Origin: Nephromyces sp. MM_2019
Taxonomy: Eukaryota; Apicomplexa; Aconoidasida; Nephromycida
Assembly (NCBI GenBank): GCA_015657535.1
Contig: JADHZB010002011.1
Span: 1 to 64,000 of the forward strand
Direction: 5' to 3'
Length of the DNA: 64,000 nt
Part shown: one piece after another, positions 25,501 to 38,607 of the stretch
How the letters are laid out: the number at the start of each line of letters is the position of its first letter
Position numbering within the stretch: the first letter of the stretch is position 1
Notes under the pieces: model-generated
The model's database searches: none
Seen by the model: only the letters and a program-made list of their open reading frames with translations
What the model was told of the DNA's origin: nothing
Translations under genes and position numbers: made by a program

Positions 25501-28500
25501 TAGGTGCACGCGTGTGTAGAAGTATACTACGCATGATACACACGCGCACAAATACGCGCACACTAAAAATGGAGAAAATCTCCAGTATAAGTAAAGTTTA
25601 CTCATTTGATGCTGTAGTTACCTCTTTAGTCGCCACCCTAATGGAAGAGGTAGATAGCTGAAACATGCAGCAATATACTGCATAAACGCATTAGGTGTAG
25701 CTTCTTTCTATTTGCTTCAAAAAACGGTTTTTTTAGGGTTATAATGATGATCCTAAAAGGGCTTCCCGCCCATTCGATGCTAAACGAGCTGGCTTCGTTA
25801 TGGGAGATGGTTCTGGGTGAGTTTTTCAATTTTGTTTTTTGTGTGTGTTTTCATCTTCAGTGGTTTTATCTTTAGTGGTTTTCATCTTCAGTTTTTTCAT
25901 CTGCTCAATAGTATATTAGCAAGTATTCGCACTTTGTGTGCTCACTTGCTAACATGGAAGAGTTTCTTTTCCTCTCGCTCTCTTCGCGATAGCTGGGATT
26001 GATGCTGGTAGTGCTTTTCTTCGCTTTATTTAACGATAGCACAAGTCATGGCGAGGTCTTCTTCTCACCCTGAGCTGTGTGTTGAGTATTTGAGTTTGTG
26101 TTCGCCTCAAGTTTTGGTACTACCACTCTCCAGCTGTGCGGCAAGTCTGCTGTTTACTTGGTTCTCTCTGCTTCTTTGAAGTTACTTCCGAGTGTGTGTG
26201 CAATTCCTTTTACTCTTTGCCGTTGGAACTGTTTTATTTTTCTTGTGTTTGCGGTGCCTAACACACACCTCAGCTTCTTCGCTTATGTGTACTTAATGAA
26301 GAAAGCGTCATTTTGTGTGTTTTCGTCTTGCAGAGTTCTTCTTTTGGAGACAGAAGAGCACGCCATCAGAAGAGGTGCTACTCAAATATACGGAGAAGTG
26401 GCTGGAAGTGGAGCTACTTGCGATGCTTTCCATATTACTGCTCCATGCCCTACTGGTGAAGGGCTCGCTCGAAGCATAAAGATAGCATTGAAGAATGCGT
26501 GAGTGTGTATCTTTCTTTATCCCTTTTATGTGTGCGCCTATCTCTCTCTTCATATCTCTTTGTGTGCATATCTCGCCTCATCTCTTTGTGTGTGCATATC
26601 TCTCTCTTCATCTCTATCTCAATCTCCTCTCTTTTTTTCATGAAAATGCATTTCTCATCTTCTTCAGATGAATTTTTATTCTGCTCTCTGTTGTCGACAT
26701 GTTTATCTTTATCTGTTTTACAATCAGTGAAGAACTTTGCTCGCATTTTTGCCAGTGTTTTCTCTAGCACATGTGTGCTTTTTTTTCATCAGAATGGGGT
26801 ATTTTTCCTCCTTTTTTGGTGCGTTGCATCACTCTATTCCATATCTGTTTTTGATGAAAATCTGCACACACTCCGTCTTCAAGGGTCTCCTCTTTGCTTA
26901 CTGCTTTTTATGCTTATTCTAATAGGAATTTGCACACCCTTTCGATTGTATAGCTCCTTGTGTGTGCGATTTTCTTCCTGTAGAAACGTTCACAAGGAAG
27001 ATATTGGATATGTAAATGCCCACGGAACCTCCACTCCCTTAAATGATAAGATTGAAACTGCTGCTATTAAGAATGCATTTGGAGAGGATCTAGCAAAAAA
27101 ACTTCTCATATCTTCAACCAAGGTAAAAAAAGAGCTTTTTCTGGCAATGCATAATGTAGAAGAGGGATTATTTGGGTGTCTAAATGTGCATTGTTGTGTG
27201 TTGTTATTTTGTGTGTGTGTGTTGTCCTTGTTCGTGTATCTGCTGTTCTTTTTCCTCTTCTTGTGTGTGTTATTCCCATTTGTCTCTTTTTTTGTGTGTG
27301 TGCTACTTTCTTTCCCAAACAAATAGTCATTCAAGATGACTATATTTTGATGAATTTTTCTTCCTTTCGATCTACTCCCATCCTACAACATGTTCTCATA
27401 GTGTGTGTTTATCGTATTTGCTATGACTTTCTTTTATACTATGTTTTTTATTGGGAAATTTGCTGCATTTTGCAACCTCACCGATATTGAAAACGATAAT
27501 TACGCTATTACCTTCAAATATATCGCCTTATTGTTTACGATTTTTGTTTTTCACCTCCCCAGCAACTGCCTTGGTATTAGCCTCCACTTTTCGCTTGATT
27601 TTAGCATTCAAATTCGCCTTTTTTCCTGATTTCATCGATTCCTTGTGCTAACAACTAAATAGCTGTTTATACCCTTTTTTGCATATTTGGAACTCACAGA
27701 AATTGATTTCTATTCTTAACTTCCTTATACTCTTTCGCAAGAAAATGTTTTTTGCAAGAAAATGATGTGTTGTGCTGCCCTAATGCATCTTCATGCGCAT
27801 GTTAGCCTCCTTCAGCTGGCTAGCATATCAGATGAAGCAAATCTGTGCGTTGACAATGAAGAGGGCGAACATTGAAAAACTCATGGAATTTCAGACCGAA
27901 ATTTTCTGTTTTTTGTTGCTATTTTGTTTGATCCTTTCAGCCGCCACGTGATGGATTCATGTTATGGCAAGTATCATTATTTTGCAAGTTTAACTAAAGC
28001 TATGAAACTTTATAAAGACGCTCAAAATTGCTGTATATTGAAGATATTCTATTTAATATACGTCTAAATACACACCCTTTGTTGAAGACTCTCCCCGCAT
28101 ATTGACGCACTCATCCGTGACTTTGATTTTATGATGTTTATATGTAAATTTTTGACGCTTTTTTGCTTCTTTAGAGTATGACAGGTCATTGCTTAGCTGC
28201 CGCTGGAGGTCTTGAGGCATGTATAGCATTGATGGCCCTAAAAACTGGCATTATCCCTCCTACTATCAACTACGAGACACCTGACCCTAATTGTGACCTG
28301 AATTACTGCCCAAACAAGGCTGTAAATGTGGGGGAAAAGACGATGAAGGTTAGATTCAGTTTTGTTTGAAGGGGCAGATTTTGAGGTGGAAATTTTGGGC
28401 TTTTTCATTCGGTGAAATCTGCTCTGACTGGCTTTATCGTATTTGCCTTATTTTCCCGTTAAATGCTATTCAACGTGTGCTTTGAAGTGCTTAATTATTC

Positions 28501-30090
28501 ATTCTCATGTGCTTCTTCAAAGAGGGACTACTTTTTGACGATTACTCCCATATGTTTTCGTTTCTTCTTCAGAGACTACTTTTTGGGGTATTTTTTGCGT
28601 TATTTTTCTTGTGTTGAATATTTTTTTCCGGAAAGGTTGTGTAGGTGCCGCACACACGGACTTTACGTGATATTCAAAGCTTTTTTTATCATCTGGTTGC
28701 GTCCCATCTGGTATACCACTCACTTTCGTATGTTTTGATGAATGTTTTGCTCGACCAAAGTGCAAAAATATATGTATGTAGGTGCTTTTAATGCTGTAGA
28801 GGTTGGTGTGGATTTGTTTGGTTTCTTACGTTATAATGAATATGTGGGAATGCATGCTGCGAGCCTTCTTTAAGGTATTGAAGCAATGCTTTGTATTTTA
28901 ATGCTTTATATCTTAAGGCATAAAGGGAGTTCAAGGTCAAATCATAAATAGAAAATGCCAACGATTAGCCTTCGCTGCTTTGAAAGCAATTCTTTTTTTG
29001 TGGTTTTATGAATATTTTTTCTAGATTTTCCTGTCTACATCTTTACCTACTGTCAGACGCACAAATAGGCTCAAAACTTCCAACCACTGCGTGATGCTCA
29101 AACACACCTTTGTTTTATCCCACCAAATTTCTTCGATATACTCTGCGAACAATTTTGATTTAATTGATGTTTAGCCCATTTTTCTTTGACGCTAGATTAT
29201 CCTCTTATGTGTGCTGCATTTAAGAGTTCTGATCCCATCTATACAAAAGCACTTAATGACTGATAACTGTTGGGCAAAACGTCTGAGGCACCGTATGATG
29301 AGTCTTGGACCGTTATCCTTTTGGTTTTTTTCATGAAAAATGGGTGCTAATGTTAGTGAGTTGAGTATCAGAGTGTGTAGGATAGCGTACCCTGATAGCA
29401 GCGGGTCGCTAGCAGTAGGAATAGTTGGCATACAAGCAGCTGATTTATATTATATTGTGGTGCTGGTCATGATGAGAGCATTCCACTAAAATCGACGTTT
29501 TTTTTCATTTCAGAAGGTGGTGTTTGCTATAGAATTCGTTATATCATCTGCATCTGCATCAGTAAAAGCAGAGACTAAGCATCTACTACTTTATTATACT
29601 TCCCTCTATATTATATTGCGAAAAAGAGATAGATGGGTAGAATTAAGCCCTATTCCGTTTATTATACCTCTATACCTGCGTTAGATTGCATCAGGCCTGT
29701 TATGGCAGTCGTATTATGATGCTAAAGAGTTGTAGATATTGCAGGATTGACGTGTCTTGCAACTTCCTTCCTGTTGCACAAATTTTTAGTTTGTTCTTTT
29801 TAATGTGAATTTGCTTTATTTACGTCTCAAAAGACGTTTTTGTTCTCTTTTTTCCCGGTGTTTTTTCTTTTTTGATTTCTTCTAGAAGATTTTTGTGCAA
29901 TACGTATAATCCTTCAAGGCAGATTTATTCTCAATTCTTGCAGCTATTATTTAGTTTGACTCATTATGTTTTTATTAGCGTCAATTTTTACGGAAAAATT
30001 GTTTGCTGTTACTTGCAGGCCACTCTCAGTAACTCACTTGGCTTTGGAGGGCACAATTCAGCGCTTGTAATGAAAAGATATGAGGGATAG
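19556..30090 (+). CDS. fabF: plastid 3-oxoacyl-[ACP] synthase II (FabF/KASII), about 13 exons, about 560 aa
   Basis: Condensing enzyme of type II fatty acid synthesis; it extends acyl-ACP with malonyl-ACP, in apicomplexans inside the apicoplast. Exons: 19556-19714, 20343-20438, 21649-21804, 22150-22297, 22971-23067, 24114-24197, 24434-24533, 25219-25431, 25737-25816, 26334-26498, 26984-27122, 28175-28348, 30019-30090. Phase holds throughout and the chain ends at TAG. The N-terminus has a hydrophobic stretch ([17 protein letters not shown]) typical of a signal peptide, then about 110 residues before the ketosynthase core, suiting a bipartite plastid leader. The core runs from [15 protein letters not shown] to [11 protein letters not shown]. 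Catalytic Cys304 lies in VSACATGG, His446 in [12 protein letters not shown], Lys479 and His484 in [15 protein letters not shown]; spacing fits the FabF triad. Exon 2 and its weak donor (GTGATT) are the least certain part. Introns are very T- and TG-rich on the coding strand. Confidence 0.9.
20995..21045 (+). other. candidate cassette exon in the FabF leader
   Basis: A strong acceptor (TTCTCTGCTTCTAG) precedes 51 open nucleotides followed by the donor-like GTAGCT. It would add exactly 17 codons ([17 protein letters not shown]) in phase between exons 2 and 3 of the FabF gene, inside the targeting leader. Both inclusion and skipping keep the frame. It could equally be chance. Confidence 0.3.
23318..23396. 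repeat. 22-bp tandem repeat in an intron
   Basis: About 3.5 copies of a unit resembling GCTCTGTTTGAAGC followed by RTTTCTTT, diverging in the last copies to GCTGTGTTTAAAGC. It lies in a FabF intron between 23068 and 24113 and has no coding significance. Confidence 0.8.
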
Positions 30091-33000
30091 AGTTATGCAA
30101 GGAAGACGCTTTCAAGGCAGTTTTCCCGTCGAAGAGAACGGGCGGCAAAATCATCTTGTGGGAATTTTTTTGGCTAGCTACCAACTTCAGAGCAACGTGC
30201 TCTGCCATATTACCGTAGCCCTACTTTCAAAAGCCCACAGAAATTCCCTTCTGCTGCAGTAATGTTCCAAACTGCTTAACTTCATGGAACTACTTAATAC
30301 AGAAAAAGCTAAAGCGCGCTACCTTTAATTATTTTTATATGCTCCAATTCTTTAATATTCGAATGCTTAGAGTCAAGTTTTTCACGTGAAAAACTCTAAA
30401 GAAAAACGCACAACCTTCTAGCAGACTGCTGAACCGCGGTATAGGCATACAGATTAAGGTGTGTGAGGTTAAAGCGTGTTTTTTAGTAGTAAATATTCTT
30501 ATCCATACTTCCGCCTGCAGTTTAAGTCGTACTAATTAAGTAATCCCGCCCTCATACTTACTTGGTAGTATGCTTTTTTATGCATGATGCACAATCGCCC
30601 GCTGTCAAATAGCATATCGCAGAGCATACAAAGCATTTCACTATACTTTCATCTATTTTTGTTATATTAAGTAGAAAATAGCGTGGTTGCTGTACTGGTT
30701 AGCGGTTATGTACTGCCTCCGCTAATTGGTGGCTGCGATGTTTCCCGAGCACCCGTGTCCGTTGAATGGATGAAAGGTGAAAAAAAATGCAGCACCTTTT
30801 AAAAAGAGCTTGAATGTCACTTTGGAAATAGTCGCGTACGTCCTTTCCTACAGCGGCGAGCAGTTGCCTTTCGGTAGTTTGTTCATGATGTTTCCCTTAT
30901 ATTTATTAACAAGGCGTCATTTCGTATTTTCATAAGAAACTCTATAGTATTCTTGCTGCGTAAAAAAGCTTTTGTTACCTCATCTTATAATGGTGTGGTC
31001 TTCCATGAGAAAAATTGCTTGCTCAACTAGAGGGATATTTGGGGTAGTACGTCGGGGCCACATGCGAAAATGCTCGGCTTGGAGTGGATTCTACCCTTAA
31101 ACATGCGGTATTTCTACTTTCCAGCCGCATTGCTGCAAGTGAAATCCCCTCAGCAAATAAATCTACGGTACCAAATTATCTAATTAGCACAAGCAGTTTA
31201 GTTGCGATTAGCGCAAGCAGTTTTGCTCCCAACTGAAGAGCAGCTTCCATCGCGCCGTATCGCAAGTGAAAGCTTGGGTGGGGGTCACGATTCGCCCCAA
31301 TGCTTGCCGCTTCTCCCTTGTCCGAAAGGGAATTCTTAAAATTTAGAATCTCCGTAAATCTGAGGCTTTGCTGCACTTTTGTAATCAATGGCAAAACCAC
31401 AAGCTTGAGTGCTTGTTTGGCAATCAACTAGTGAATATCTAATAGCACGTTTGAAGCCCATTACTAATTCAAAGGCTTCCCCTCGCGATAACAATTTTTG
31501 TCGGTGCGGCGGCCTGATTTCTTGCGAACAGTTCCACCATTCTTAATATTCTAGCGAAACACCAAGTTTGAAGTGAAGATGGAGTACTAGATGATAAATC
31601 TACCTTTAATCAATGTGATTTCAAATTTGCGGATGAAGTAATAATTGAGCCCTACGTTATAGGCTATCTGCTGATGAGAACAGGAGTACTCAGAAATTGT
31701 CTTCAGGTAAAACCGTTGCTGAGTTCTCCTTTATTGAAAATATTATCGCAGGAGCTGTAGGTTGATCGGAGATTGCGCGCTTGTCCGTCTAACATTCTTA
31801 TAGTTTGTATACATATGGTCGAAACTCGCCTATTGTGACAGAAAACGCCGCCGTTTGATTGGCTCATAACTATTGCAAAATACCATGACTCCATAGGGGG
31901 GTACAGAAGGGCGGTGAGGCCACATAGTTGAAATCAATTATTAACCAATTCTATCAGAGATAATGAATATGCAGGCAGTCATTCTACAGCATATAAATAT
32001 TGAAAAGATGCAATGTTATTGAAGCGTATTTCATGTCTCGTGAGCGCGTCACAGAAAGAACTAGGCGTGATGACCCTAACTCAAAGCATGCCGTTACGTA
32101 ACAGTCCCGGGCTTGCGAAAAGCTAACTCCCAGAAAATAGAGGACTCTCCACTTATGCAATTACTCAAATTTACACAAGTTTTTCTTCATGCCATGAGGC
32201 CTTGGAGAATTCCAGGACGATATCGCTAGCAATCCATTTTTAGAGATTTAAAAGACAACCGGCACAGGCAGCTAACAAAGTTGCACGTGTACTGGCCACA
32301 GTCGCAATCATCTTGATGACTAGATGGATTAAGATAAAAAATTGAACCGGCCGCAAGTATCAACTCAACGTTAAATAGGCAGATCAAGACAAGGCTAAAA
32401 ATGCGCAAGAACTGCCATACTTAGCATGAGCGCAGACATCAACTACACGCATTGACTTCACGCTGTAGTATGTCAAACTAACAAGGCACATGAACTCCAC
32501 AAAGAATATATACTAGCGCGGCTTGCAATAAAAGCAAACAATGAACCTCGCAATATATGCATGCACGGGTTGTAAACGCAGCTAATGGCAGGTACCTTCA
32601 CAATTTAACAAGAAGACAACATGAATGAACGCACAACCAAACGTAGCAAGGATGAAAACCAACTTGCCCCAAGGTAAGAGCTATGCGCAGTTGCCCAACC
32701 AAACGCAAATCTTTTCCAGTAGTTTGTGTAAACACAAAAGAGCAAAGAAAGTAAGGACTAACCCGATGCATAATGACGAAGACAGAATTAAAGAAAGTTA
32801 GGCCCCTAAACACACCGGTTTCAACGCGCACCTACGAGCGAAAAAACATCATATAAATTATCCAAAAATCGGACGATTATTACATAATTCTCTAGCAAGT
32901 TCGAGCTTCCTCGTACAAAGTAATCAGTCACACTAGAGGGTTACTCGTAGTACACACCCTATGAGATAAGTAAACCAAGATAATCAAAAGTTTGCAGCTT

Positions 33001-34129
33001 GCAACAAAACGTTAGAATAAAAAAAAGCCTGCAGCCTATATACTTTCCATTAAGTGGTTGGGGTAAAAAATTCTGAAGACTTCCGGCTGTTAACTTCGCA
33101 TGACTCGGGCACTTTTCATGAAACTAGAAATATTTTTTCAAAAAATTTAACATATAGCTTACAAGCACTACTCGAATGCGCGCGCGCAACAAACAAAAAC
33201 TCAAGATGTCAACAAAAAATCTGCACATAAGGCATGATACAGAGGCAGACCGTCATTCTAAAAACTCTTGAAGTAAACAAATTCCGCTCATAATAATTTA
33301 AACGAGAGTGATGAAACGAAGAAAAACGGAATCAACGCAAAAACATTCGAAATCGTTATAGACGCAAGAACTCAACCGATTTATTTCTTAGCGTAGTTTA
33401 TCAAGTATTGATGCTGAAATCTAATATTCCCGATCAAAGATAATGCAATTATATGCAAAGCAAAAAAAAACCCCAAAAAAAAGTTACAGAAGACTACTAA
33501 CGGAAGAGAGGATCTCTAGGTCGCGCAAGTATTGCAATATCAAACAAACTAGTGCTATTCAAATCGTTAAAGATGCCACAGTGAAAAAAATCAGAAAATT
33601 CATCCAGAGAGCTTGCAAAAACCAATAACCCGACCAAATGCTTCAGGTTGAAACTCAGTAAAAAGAGAGCTATAAGAAAAATATTGAAAAGAAATCACAT
33701 CATAGAAATATATAGGAAGCAAAAGACATGTATGAAGTGAACAAGCACCTCCGGCATCTCATGAAAAAATCAACATTCATGGAATTTAACCGGGACTTTA
33801 TTGGAAATAAAGCATAATTTCATCAACTAAACCCCACAGTACAATTACAAAAATCATTTTATAATCCTGAACTACTCGAAAATCAAAACCTTTTCCGAAT
33901 ATAAACAACAAAGGCACAGCGTAACTTTGCGTGCCACGCATCAAGAAAATATCGAAACAAATTTCGCTAGATAAGGACTTTCCATTTAACTCAAACAAAA
34001 TTTAAATAAAGCATGTCTTAAATTATTAGGGGAAACTATTGATACTTGCAATGATAGCAAATGCTTTTAAGAAAGAAGAAAAAATACATGTTTGGAGGCG
34101 TACCACGCCCGTCACTATAAACATCCAAA
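30091..34129. other. 4-kb tail-to-tail intergenic region, no confident gene
   Basis: It lies between the 3' end of the plus-strand FabF gene and the 3' end of the minus-strand transporter gene. I saw no supportable exon chain on either strand. It holds a tRNA-like stretch near 30680-30790. From about 32.5 kb onward the plus strand becomes A-rich, continuing into the transporter gene. Confidence 0.5.
30680..30790 (+). other. tRNA-like stretch, possible tRNA relic or SINE head
   Basis: The segment TACTGGTTAGCGGTTATG resembles the D-arm/A-box region of eukaryotic tRNAs. About 45 nt downstream, GCTGCGATGTTTCCCGAGC resembles a degenerate B-box/T-arm with ...CGATnTTCCC. An A-rich stretch (GGTGAAAAAAAATGC) follows. 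A clean seven-pair acceptor stem and a canonical TTCGA loop are missing, so it is not a functional tRNA as it stands. Confidence 0.25.
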
Positions 34130-37100
34130 TTAAACAAGATCATTTTTACATTGTTCTTCGGCATTAATCAATATTCTTTGCTGCTTTGGGGGGGTACCGC
34201 CGTAAAATCTCAAGTATAAAAGGACACCAACATTAATTAACAGCAACGCAATCATCATACAACAAATAGGATAAAAGTTGAAATTAAGATAAGTTTTTAC
34301 CACAGGATCATACAGGAAATTGGAGACTAGTGAGAGTACGCCACCAATAGCTACACTAATTCCGCAAAGCTTACCGAAATGGCTGGAAGACAAGTAGAAA
34401 TTGGTAAAACAGTATACTTGAGAGGTGATAAAAGACACCTGTATGCATGCACATATCGCAGCAATATAGAGCCATACTGATTGGTTTGAAGATATCAGAA
34501 CAAAAAAATAAGCACCGATTCCCACGAATGTATTAATAGAGATAATCGTAACAACTCCAAAGTAGTCGACCAAACGACCGTATATTATTGTCGGTATTAC
34601 AGAGAAGGGGGTAAGCTTTCCGAATATATCGTTTATGTCGGTCGTTAACAGACGCTCTCCGCTTATAACGAAGAAGTTATATGCGATAGCAGTAAAGGCA
34701 AAGACGATGATGATAACCATAAAATGAACGGAAAACATATCTGTTTTAGAGTCTGCTAAATTTTTTGATATTCTCTTAAATATTCCATGCTCTGGATTAA
34801 CCTCGGGTGCTTTACTAGTAGCTGCACAGATATATTATAGAAATAGAGAAAGATTAGGTGAGAAGCGTCACAACTCGAATTTTTTGCAAATAGCTAAATC
34901 GAAGGGGAAAAAAACCACAAATTCTTCTCTTAAGCATAACATTTATATGACCTAAAATTTAACCATCCCACACAGCCTAATCTCTTTAAATAGATCGGCG
35001 AGACAGCCTACTAGATGAGCTAAAAAGCGAAAAAACACACACTAATCAATTATAAAGCACAAAAACTAAAAACAAATATTGTAACGACTAAACGGGTGAA
35101 GCTACATTGCAAAGGGATTTTTCAAAAGGTTTCTCAGCAAAAGGACACTTACGTGAATGCATCAGAAATGCTTTATTGCTCTAACGAAAGAGTCGACAAT
35201 GGAGAAACACAAAAAGCATACGAACGCTCTCTTCAGATAAGAAAAATAAAGCAGCCACGCAAACTATCATTTTGTACACACACCAAGTCATGTAGATGTT
35301 ATTTCCTATACCAACCAAATCATACACATGGGAGAAAAATTGGCTTTAATCTAATCAGCACGTAATAACGACTATATAATCCAGATATCTCAGGTAGCAG
35401 CAAGGTGAATGATTCACCAACAAGCAACTCACGTGCAGCATTGTAAAACATCGAAGTGCACCAAACTCTGCAGAAAAGGCTTTATTAGTATCAGTGGAAT
35501 GACGAAAAACCTAAATCAGCAATAAGGCCCCCTTTGATCTTTGATATACACTAAACAATCTACAAAAATAGCCTGAAATTTTCACAGCATGAAAGAGTAC
35601 AAGCAATAGCGAATCATTCTAGCAACGACATGCCTATCAAGTAGATAATCGATACTTATTATTTTACATAACTGCATATATTTTATATACACTACCTAAA
35701 ATTCAACCCAAACTTTCATCACTAGTTTTATACAATCAGTTATAAAACACGAAAAAAATGAAATTTTGAACTTCAAGAAAAGTGTTATATCCTTGTATCT
35801 TCATGCTTTTAACAGTAATATCTATGTACAGTCATCCTCTATTTTATGCACGTTTATCCTTCCATTATTGACAGATGCTACAGAGTTTTAAGTCACTTTT
35901 TATTTTCAACTAAAACAAAGCTTTTCTTCTAATTTCTATATTATAAGTAAAAAGCATATTTTTTTCCAATACTGTAAAATTTGTTCCTCTATGCATCTTT
36001 ACACACCAAAAAAACAGGAATTGAAGCATTCAAAACACCGATCAAAGCATATGATAATTCCAGGGAAAAGGAAAGTTAGTGCTAAATTAACGCTAGATAT
36101 ACCAATAATTCCAAAAGAAGGCTGCTCAGTGCATATTACCACGCTTAAAGACTCACTAAGCTTCTAGTACCACCCTGTTCCCCATGCATATCTGAAAACC
36201 TTAATTTTGCGAGAACTCTCACCTGCTAGCTCCTCCTCACTCAGGAACAGGGTCATAGGTATCAAGAAAACTGCTACCAAGCAGCATAACACTAGAATGC
36301 AAATGTATCCGCCGAACATTGTCATAATAGAGTATCCAGTACTCAGCTGAATCGCATCCATAATGCTAGGTATAGCAAAGCTAGCCGAAGCAGAGGCGCC
36401 AACAAAGCCAACTATCAAACCCTCATTCCCGGGAAAGAGAGAAGATACTTTGAGAATCGGAAGAAAGCCTGATGTTGACAGTTTGCAAGGTGCAATAAAG
36501 GCAAAGTTAAAATAATTAAGATATTACCATTGCGCAATGCCGAGATATAAGACTTCATACATTACCAAACAACAGAAGCGAAAAATTAGGCAAGGCAAAA
36601 TAAAGTATTAAATAAAAAGAGCCTACCCTTTAAACCGTCAAAGAGAACCGCGACAAAAAAATGCAATGAAATAAACACTTTGCCATTATAAAATTTACCC
36701 AAAAATCGCACGAGTTAGTGTGGCTTCAGCCATTCATACCAGACAGAAAATCCAAAATGATACAGTAAAACCTACCGTCTACGAAAATACTCTGAAATGA
36801 ACCTGCCTAAAAGATCACCTTTTCATCTCACGCCTACCTCCCAAAATCAATGATTAGGCATATGGTATTATTGACGCATACATTCAACTTCATCACTTCA
36901 GCCTATTTCATCAATCCATTCAAAATGGAAAGGCAGAAAAATACAAGAAAAGCTACAATGGAGACATAAAAAAAGGCACAGTTTTACGCACACCGAAACT
37001 TGGCTTTGCCATTCAAAGTCAAAATGCATGAGGCAGCACTAAGAACACGAATCATCATGAAGGATATACGCACCAGTATCAGCAGCAAGACCAATTAGAA

Positions 37101-38607
37101 TGTGACCAGGAACATAGGCAACGAAGTTTTCATTGCTCCATGATATCAACAACCAGCCTACAATGCCCATCACTTGCCCCAAAAGCGCAGAAACCCTTGG
37201 GCCAAGGGAATCATTCAGTACACCTGCAACTGCGCCCATCACATAATGAGAAGTGGCAGCAAATTGATAGAGGGATTGGACTGCGGTGTCCTGAGCTTCA
37301 CACTTATAGCGCTTGTCCATTATCAGCTGCTTACCCTCACATAGCCACTCGTAACCGCCTACAGAGCAAGAAATTTTACATAAAGATACATCTCAATTCA
37401 GTAGAATTAACCCCTTCCCCCACAAAGGGTGGAAAAAAGTAATATACCTTAAAATTGAGGCTTTTCTCATATTCAAAAGGGTTGAAATTGTGTAAACAAA
37501 TGTTAACATGTAGCCGGAAGAATCAGCGGCATTTGAAATCAATATGCAGCCACACAGCTTAAAGTTGCTCATTGAGTAATAGAAGATATTTCCATAACTA
37601 AACACTCCAATAACGAGTACAGCGGAAAATTTCAACTAAGTTAAATAGGCGGTCGCGCATTCTTTCGTAAAAAGTCTTGCATACAGGAAGAAAACTCAAC
37701 CAATGGAAAACAGATAACAATAGTACCGGCAAAGAAGACGTAAAAAATGAGAAAAACGTAGACTTCTAATTCCTAGATCAAAAAACATCACTAAACTGGC
37801 AAACATCCAATTTTTGCCAGTAGAGCAAATCATAAACCACCTACGATGGATTAGGCATACCTTCAAAACACACAGCAGCGTGCACATTCCTTCCTGGTCG
37901 AATCTTATTACATAAAAATATTGTGAAAGCCTAATACACAATATACACTAGCGCTGTAGCTCCATACCAAACCAAAAATTATCCAGCTAAAATCTAGCAT
38001 CACTCTACAAATACAATATAATATCACGAGAAGCTCAATTTTTTGGTATATGCAACCAATATACAACCCGGTAAGCCTAGACTTCAATTCTTCAAAAACA
38101 AAGTGTCGAGGATTGAGTTACTAGTGGCAAAAAACACCATTGTTCGCTATCATGCCAACAAAAATAAAAAGGACCAAGATTTTTGCATTTTTTTCCAAGC
38201 AATTTTGTATAATTCAGACAAAGCTGCATCTAGTGTTAAACGCAGCAGATGAATATATATGCACAATGCAGAAGAATCAACGTCTGCCACTAAAATTGCT
38301 TACCCGCTCGAAATATCATGTTGGATAAACCAGGCCAACCAAAATATATAGAAGCCGAAACACTGCCATATATAATATATATAATCAACAAGACGAATCG
38401 ATTTATATTCTGAGGCGTAGGCTGTTGGGCTGCAGCGCTATTCATGTTCATGAAATTATCTCCAAAAATGCGGTTTTCGGTACTCTTTCCCTTTGTTTTA
38501 GTTGATTTCAGAGCTTGCTTTCGGGAACTTATTGAAGATGGCGATTCTTCCCCCATGGAAGAAACCATAGTCACAGCATCTGCAACAGTTTCATTGGAAG
38601 ACTCCAT
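34130..38607 (-). CDS. 12-TM major facilitator, SLC43/ApiAT-like, 4 exons, 522 aa
   Basis: Membrane transporter of the major facilitator superfamily, closest by pattern to the SLC43/ApiAT (novel putative transporter) group, whose characterised members carry amino acids. Minus-strand exons: 38607-38304, 37358-37074, 36468-36174, 34814-34130 (304, 285, 295, 685 nt; phase holds, stop TAA). Residues 1-68 are a hydrophilic cytosolic tail. Twelve hydrophobic segments follow, six before and six after a loop near 325. Visible signatures: GWPGLSNMIFRAGGYEWLC after TM1; motif A-like GVLNDSLGPRV between TM2 and TM3, repeated as YGRLVDYFG in the second half; FLPILKVSSLFPGNEGLIVG, the Leu-Phe-Pro segment shared with SLC43; and HFGKLCGISVAIGGVLSL near TM11. 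The exon 3 donor was chosen between two adjacent GTs, so one or two residues at that junction are uncertain. The substrate is not determinable from sequence. Confidence 0.85.

Noticed and set aside
26499..27326. 275-codon open frame on the plus strand
   Set aside because: It reads through a FabF intron rich in TGTG and TCTC, then through exon 11 and into the next intron. Outside the exon it is cysteine/leucine/serine-rich repeat translation.
19556..30090. bacterial contamination because of the FabF core
   Set aside because: The core is split by many phase-keeping GT-AG introns and carries a signal-peptide leader, so it is a nuclear gene for a plastid protein.
37696..37941. open frame between exons 1 and 2 of the transporter
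   Set aside because: Exon 1 joins exon 2 directly in phase with expected family residues (FRAGGYEWLC). No acceptor and donor pair lets this segment join without a stop.
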